Of a DNA stretch of 41,863 nucleotides, positions 37,491 through 41,863 are shown one piece after another. How positions within the stretch are numbered: the stretch's first letter is position 1; every line of letters starts with the position of its first letter. The translations under genes were made by a program, and so were the position numbers. This DNA is from Candidatus Caenarcanales bacterium (GTDB taxonomy: Bacteria; Cyanobacteriota; Vampirovibrionia; LMEP-6097), in assembly GCA_947459525.1 (NCBI GenBank), contig CANHDW010000006.1, positions 1 through 41,863 on the forward strand, in the 5' to 3' direction. The notes under the pieces were generated by a model. It saw only the letters and a program-made list of their open reading frames with translations, had not been told where the DNA came from and did no database searches.

Positions 37491-40469
37491 ATGCAAACAG
37501 AAAAAATATCATCTGAAGACTACAAAAAAGCCATAAAGGAATCTATAGACCTGCCTATTACAGAATTTCCTATGCGCGGAAATGGACCAATCCGTGAACC
37601 AGAGTTTCAAAAACTCTGGGAAGAATTAGATATTTACAAGCAGGGATTAAGGATTAGGGAAGATGAAGGTGCGAAACGCTTCATATTACATGATGGACCT
37701 CCGTATTTAAGCTCCGATAAAATCCACATAGGTACTGCCTTAAATAAAATCCTTAAAGATATAATTTGCAGATTTAGATACCAGCAGGGTTTTAAAGTAC
37801 CTTTCATTCCAGGTTATGATTCTCATGGCTTACCAATTGAGAATGCTGTAGTTAAAGAAATTAAAGGCGGTAGAAATGCTGTCTCCGTAGTTGAGTTACG
37901 TGAAAAATGTAAAGAATTTGCTTTAAAAAACCTGAAAGGACAGGAAACTAAATTTAAACGCCTCGGTATAAATGCTGACTGGGAAAACCCTTATATAACT
38001 TTAGACCCTAAGTATGAAGCTGAACAGATAAAACTATTTAGTGAAATGGCTGAAAAAGGCTATATCTACCGAGGTCTAAAATGTGTTCACTGGAGTTATG
38101 GCTGCCAGACAGCTTTAGCAGATGCTGAAATAGAATATGAAGAACATACTTCTGATTCTATATATGTAAGATTTCAGATCAGTGATTTATCTATCCAAGA
38201 AAGCACTCAGAAAGAAAATCATAACTCTCTTGGTAAATTAAAAACAGAACTCTCTAATGCTTCCTTTGTGATCTGGACTACCACTCCATGGACCATGCCT
38301 GCGAATTTAGCTATCTGCTTAAACGCTGATATAGACTACTGCATAGTAAATTCAAGCGAATTTGGGAAATTAATAATAGCGAAAGATCTTTTCGAAGATT
38401 TTAAAACTAAAACAGAGTTAACAGATTTAGCGATAATTACAGAAGGTCTTAAAGGCTCTGACCTAGAGGGCATTAAAACTAAACACCCTCTGTATAATCG
38501 TGAATCACCTGTAATACTTGGCGATCACGTTAGCACTGAAACTGGTACAGGCTGCGTTCATACTGCACCAGGTCACGGACAAGAGGATTTCGAAGTCGGT
38601 AAAAAATATAATCTAGGTGTACTCTGTCCAGTAGATCCTAAAGGTGCTTTCACTAAAGAAGCTGGTGAAGTTAGAACAGAGAATGATGAAATAGTTTCTT
38701 TAGAAGGCTTACACATCGCGAAGGAAGCTAACCCTACTATTATTTCTGCTCTGAAAGCCGCTACAGCATTAATTAAGCACAGTAAATTTAGACATAGTTA
38801 CCCTTATTGCTGGCGCTCTAAAACTCCACTATTGTTTAGAGCTACTGAGCAGTGGTTTGCGAGTATAGATAGTTTTAGAGAAAAGGCTCTTAGTGAGATA
38901 GATAAAGTTAAATGGTTCCCAGCTAGAGCTAGAAACCGCATCTACAGCATGGTAGAAGGTCGCGGTGACTGGTGTATATCTCGCCAGAGAACATGGGGAG
39001 TACCTATTCCTGTTTTTTATGATAAATCTATCATCGAAACTAACGGTAATTTTAAAGTGATTTTAGATTTTGAGATTATTGACCATGTAGCGAAAATATT
39101 TGCAGCAGAAGGTTCTTCTGCTTGGTACGCTAAAGAAATAATAGAACTCATTCCTAGTCACCTAACTAGCGGAGCTGATCCTAAATACAGAGTAGAAAAT
39201 CTTTCTAAAGAGACTGACACTATGGATGTCTGGTTTGATTCTGGTTCTAGCCATAGAAGCGTAGTTAATTTACGTGAAGAGCTCAAGTCTACTGAATTTG
39301 AGCCAGTAGATCTTTACCTAGAAGGTTCAGATCAGCATCGAGGCTGGTTTCAGTCGAGCTTACTTACATCAGTAGCCGTAAATGATATTAGACCATATAA
39401 TAACGTTCTCACCCATGGCTTCGTAATGGATGAACAGGGACGTAAAATGTCTAAATCTTTAGGTAACGTCGTAGACCCAGATGAAATCATGCAGGAATAC
39501 GGCGCTGACGTACTTAGACTATGGGTAGCAAGTGTAGATTACTCTGTAGACATTAAAGTCGGTAAAAATATATTTAAACAGCTAAGTGAAATTTATCGAA
39601 ACTTTAGAAACACGAGTAGGTTTATGCTTGGCAACCTCTTCGACTTTAACCCAGAAGAAGATTCAGTTCCTTACGCAGAATTACATGACTTAGATAAACT
39701 GATATTACATAAATTACAGGAATTAAGCTTAAAGATCACAGAAGCTTTTAATAGCTATGAATTCGTGAAATTTTATCAGCTTATACAGAATTTCTGTTCA
39801 GTAGATCTATCTGCTTTCTACTTCGACATCTGCAAAGATAGACTTTATACACATGGTAAAAAATCTGCATCACGCAGAGCTGCTCAGACAGTCATACTTG
39901 AGATATTGTCGAGTTTAAATCGTTTCTTTGTGCCGATACTACCGCATCTAGCAGAAGATGTGTATCAGCATACGCCAGAAAAAATTAAAGAATATTATGT
40001 AAATTCAGCGGGTTTAAATGGAAGTTTCTTTTCGCCTAAGCTTACTACATCTAAATCTATCCAGCTAAGTAACTGGCCTTTAGTAAATGATACTTACCTC
40101 AATCCAGAATTAGGTAAAAAATGGGAAGAGATCCTCTCCATCAGAGAGCTCGCTAATAAAGAACTAGAAGAGCTTAAGGCAAATAAAACAGTTAGTAAAT
40201 CACTTGAAGCTGAATTAATCATCGAATTACCTAAAGCTAAACTCAATGAATACGAAAGCATTCTTGAAGATATTAAAGCCTGCTTTATAGTCTCTGAGCT
40301 GATATTCAAGGAAGCTAATGAGATTAAAGTTACAGCCAAGCCTTTTGAGAATTCAGTAAAATGTGAACGCTGTTGGAAGCATTTTAAAACAGAAGAAGTA
40401 AATGCGGAGCATATCTGTCAAGTCTGTGATGCTGCTATACAAGGGCATCTTGACCTTAATAATGCTTAG
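37491..40469 (+). CDS. ileS: Isoleucyl-tRNA synthetase
   Basis: HDGPPYLSSDKIHIGTALNKILKD, PGYDSHGLPIE, GRGDWCISRQRTWGVPIPVFY, DEQGRKMSKSLGNVVDP, C-terminal zinc motif CERCWKHFKTEEVNAEHICQVC. Start taken at ATG 37491 rather than the track start at 37410. Confidence 0.96.
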   Translation: MQTEKISSEDYKKAIKESIDLPITEFPMRGNGPIREPEFQKLWEELDIYKQGLRIREDEGAKRFILHDGPPYLSSDKIHIGTALNKILKDIICRFRYQQGFKVPFIPGYDSHGLPIENAVVKEIKGGRNAVSVVELREKCKEFALKNLKGQETKFKRLGINADWENPYITLDPKYEAEQIKLFSEMAEKGYIYRGLKCVHWSYGCQTALADAEIEYEEHTSDSIYVRFQISDLSIQESTQKENHNSLGKLKTELSNASFVIWTTTPWTMPANLAICLNADIDYCIVNSSEFGKLIIAKDLFEDFKTKTELTDLAIITEGLKGSDLEGIKTKHPLYNRESPVILGDHVSTETGTGCVHTAPGHGQEDFEVGKKYNLGVLCPVDPKGAFTKEAGEVRTENDEIVSLEGLHIAKEANPTIISALKAATALIKHSKFRHSYPYCWRSKTPLLFRATEQWFASIDSFREKALSEIDKVKWFPARARNRIYSMVEGRGDWCISRQRTWGVPIPVFYDKSIIETNGNFKVILDFEIIDHVAKIFAAEGSSAWYAKEIIELIPSHLTSGADPKYRVENLSKETDTMDVWFDSGSSHRSVVNLREELKSTEFEPVDLYLEGSDQHRGWFQSSLLTSVAVNDIRPYNNVLTHGFVMDEQGRKMSKSLGNVVDPDEIMQEYGADVLRLWVASVDYSVDIKVGKNIFKQLSEIYRNFRNTSRFMLGNLFDFNPEEDSVPYAELHDLDKLILHKLQELSLKITEAFNSYEFVKFYQLIQNFCSVDLSAFYFDICKDRLYTHGKKSASRRAAQTVILEILSSLNRFFVPILPHLAEDVYQHTPEKIKEYYVNSAGLNGSFFSPKLTTSKSIQLSNWPLVNDTYLNPELGKKWEEILSIRELANKELEELKANKTVSKSLEAELIIELPKAKLNEYESILEDIKACFIVSELIFKEANEIKVTAKPFENSVKCERCWKHFKTEEVNAEHICQVCDAAIQGHLDLNNA

Positions 40470-40470
40470 T

Positions 40471-40520
40471 AGCACTGTTACGGAACTCCAATTTCTGCGT
40501 TTTCGCCCGCCTCATCATCC
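40471..40520 (-). repeat. Dispersed-repeat copy between ileS and purU
   Basis: AGCACTGTTACGGAACTCCAATTTCTGCGTTTTCGCCCGCCTCATCATCC; starts 1 nt after the ileS stop. Confidence 0.85.
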
Positions 40521-40522
40521 TT

Positions 40523-41395
40523 ATGAATAAATTCACACTACTTATAGACTGCTTCGACCAGAAAGGCATAGTAAATGCCGTCAGTGGCTTCATTTCAGAA
40601 AACAATGGAAATATCATAGACTCACAGCAGTATTCGTCTGGCTTAACTGCTCATTTTTTCATGCGAGTTTTAGTTGATGCAAGTGAGTTTAAGATAAAGA
40701 TAGAAGATTTAGATTCAGCCTTCAGCTCAATAGCAGCTAGGTTTTCAATGAATTTCAAATTTTCACACCATGCAAAAAAAATGGCTATCTTAGTTTCTAA
40801 ATATGATCACTGTCTCTACGACCTGCTTTTACGTAAACAGTACGGCGAGATAAATGTCGAGATACCAGTAATCATCAGTAATCATTTAGATCTTAAGCAT
40901 GTCGCTACCGCATTTAATATTCCTTTTGAATATTACCCCATAGAAAAACTTAGCGATAGCACCAATGCTAGCTACGACAGCAAACTCAATCAAGAAGCCC
41001 AAGTCATCAAGAGGCTAAAAGAACTTGAGATAGATTTTATCGCTCTTGCTCGTTACATGCAGATTCTCACGCCACAGTTTATAAATTCATATCCATATCG
41101 AATTATTAATGTACACCACGGCTTCTTGCCATCTTTCAAGGGTGCTAAACCCTATCACCAAGCCTATGACAAAGGTGTGAAAATTATCGGAGCTACTGCA
41201 CATTATGCGACTGAAGATTTAGATATGGGACCTATTATAGAACAGGGTGTTATAAACATAGATCATCGCGATACTGTTGAGGACTACATTTCTAAAGGTA
41301 GAGACATAGAGAAGCAGGTTCTAGCGAAAGCAATTCGCGCCCATGCGGAAGATAAGATTATAGTCCATGACGGAAAAACCTTAGTCTTCGACTAA
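40523..41395 (+). CDS. purU: Formyltetrahydrofolate deformylase
   Basis: DCFDQKGIVNAVSGFI ACT region; ARYMQILTPQFINSYPYRIINVHHGFLPSFKGAKPYHQAYDKGVKIIGATAHY. Confidence 0.93.
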   Translation: MNKFTLLIDCFDQKGIVNAVSGFISENNGNIIDSQQYSSGLTAHFFMRVLVDASEFKIKIEDLDSAFSSIAARFSMNFKFSHHAKKMAILVSKYDHCLYDLLLRKQYGEINVEIPVIISNHLDLKHVATAFNIPFEYYPIEKLSDSTNASYDSKLNQEAQVIKRLKELEIDFIALARYMQILTPQFINSYPYRIINVHHGFLPSFKGAKPYHQAYDKGVKIIGATAHYATEDLDMGPIIEQGVINIDHRDTVEDYISKGRDIEKQVLAKAIRAHAEDKIIVHDGKTLVFD

Positions 41396-41400
41396 GAGAG

Positions 41401-41440
41401 ACCACTGCACAACTCCATTTTCTGCGTTCTCGTCGTCCTC
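41401..41440 (-). repeat. Dispersed-repeat copy between purU and ABC-2 permease fragment
   Basis: ACCACTGCACAACTCCATTTTCTGCGTTCTCGTCGTCCTC; ends 1 nt before the permease stop codon. Confidence 0.75.
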
Positions 41441-41733
41441 TTAGGCCTTAAGCCTATAACCAGTTTTAAATATCCAACGAATCGCAAGTAAACTAATAAT
41501 AAGAAAAACTGAGATCATAATGCCACTTACACTCGGGCTTAAATCAGATTTACCATAAAAGCTCCATCTAAAGCCGTTTACAAGATAGATAACGGGGTTC
41601 AGCAAAGAGACTTTCTGCCAGAACTCTGGCAGCATATTTATTGAATAAAAACTACCACCTAAAAAGGTTAAAGGCGTTATTACTAATGATGGAAATATCT
41701 CTAATTGCTCAAAGCTTTCAGCAAGAATACCCT
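41441..41733 (-). pseudogene. C-terminal fragment of ABC-2 type transporter permease (YadH-like), 5' part missing
   Basis: GILAESFEQLEIFPSLVITPLTFLGGSFYSINMLPEFWQKVSLLNPVIYLVNGFRWSFYG...IFKTGYRLKA; upstream frame hits TAG at ~41731-41733 where similarity ends. Confidence 0.75.
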
Positions 41734-41768
41734 AGAATCTAGCCTGAAGTTAAATTAAGAAAAAGAAG

Positions 41769-41863
41769 CTCATTGTATAAAGGTTTCAATAGTAAAAAGT
41801 AACCTAAAACAATGAGCAAATATAACCATATCACAGAAGCAATGCGTCAAAAGATAGAGGCGA
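41769..41863 (+). mobile_element. Probable 5' end of an IS30-like insertion sequence (cut by window edge)
   Basis: GCTCATTGT...ACAATGAGC inverted repeat, then a frame reading YNHITEAMRQKIEA, resembling the N-terminal HTH of IS30-family transposases. The nearby ATG at 41813 is not in this frame. Confidence 0.45.

Noticed and set aside
2461-41440. Interpreting the repeats as a CRISPR array
   Set aside because: Copies are dispersed over ~39 kb in both orientations with no regular spacers and no cas genes in the window.
1-41863. tRNA or rRNA genes
   Set aside because: No cloverleaf-compatible or rRNA-like sequence recognised by eye; a tRNAscan/Infernal run would be decisive.

Overview
This ~42 kb, AT-rich, gene-dense bacterial window is mostly housekeeping genes: ribH, miaB, a Ski2/HelY-like helicase, a pyrimidine-nucleoside phosphorylase, atpG, murQ, an oligopeptide ABC ATPase, proC, a MATE transporter, an EVE-domain protein, pfkA, lysC, fabZ, nuoH-nuoI, mdh, hflX, an aminotransferase, plsC, flagellin, yggS-sepF, dprA, a MidA-like methyltransferase, a xerC-like gene, ispD, ileS, purU and a truncated ABC-2 permease. 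Several lineage-restricted hypothetical proteins are also present. Both ends look like transposase fragments. The mix (yggS-sepF pair, HelY-like helicase, flagellin, nuoHI) would fit a non-photosynthetic relative of Cyanobacteria, but that placement is only an inference. The main discovery is a dispersed, structured repeat family with core GACGAAAACGCAGAAATTGGAGTTCGGGAACAGTCCC on one strand or the other. Two near-complete intergenic copies (about 2461-2617 and 36214-36380) each have an upstream AT-rich hairpin, followed by a ~120-bp unit bounded by 16-nt inverted arms. The arm sequence differs between the copies, but the arms still match within each copy (covariation). At least five shorter copies lie inside ORFs: ribH, murQ, xerC-like and two members of a lineage-specific paralog family. 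All five are on the same strand and in the same reading frame, encoding xENAEIGVxxQS-like acidic peptides. Intergenic copies sit directly against stop codons. This resembles the concept of Rickettsia palindromic elements (RPE) in an apparently unrelated genome. No searches were run; all statements come from reading the sequence and general family knowledge.
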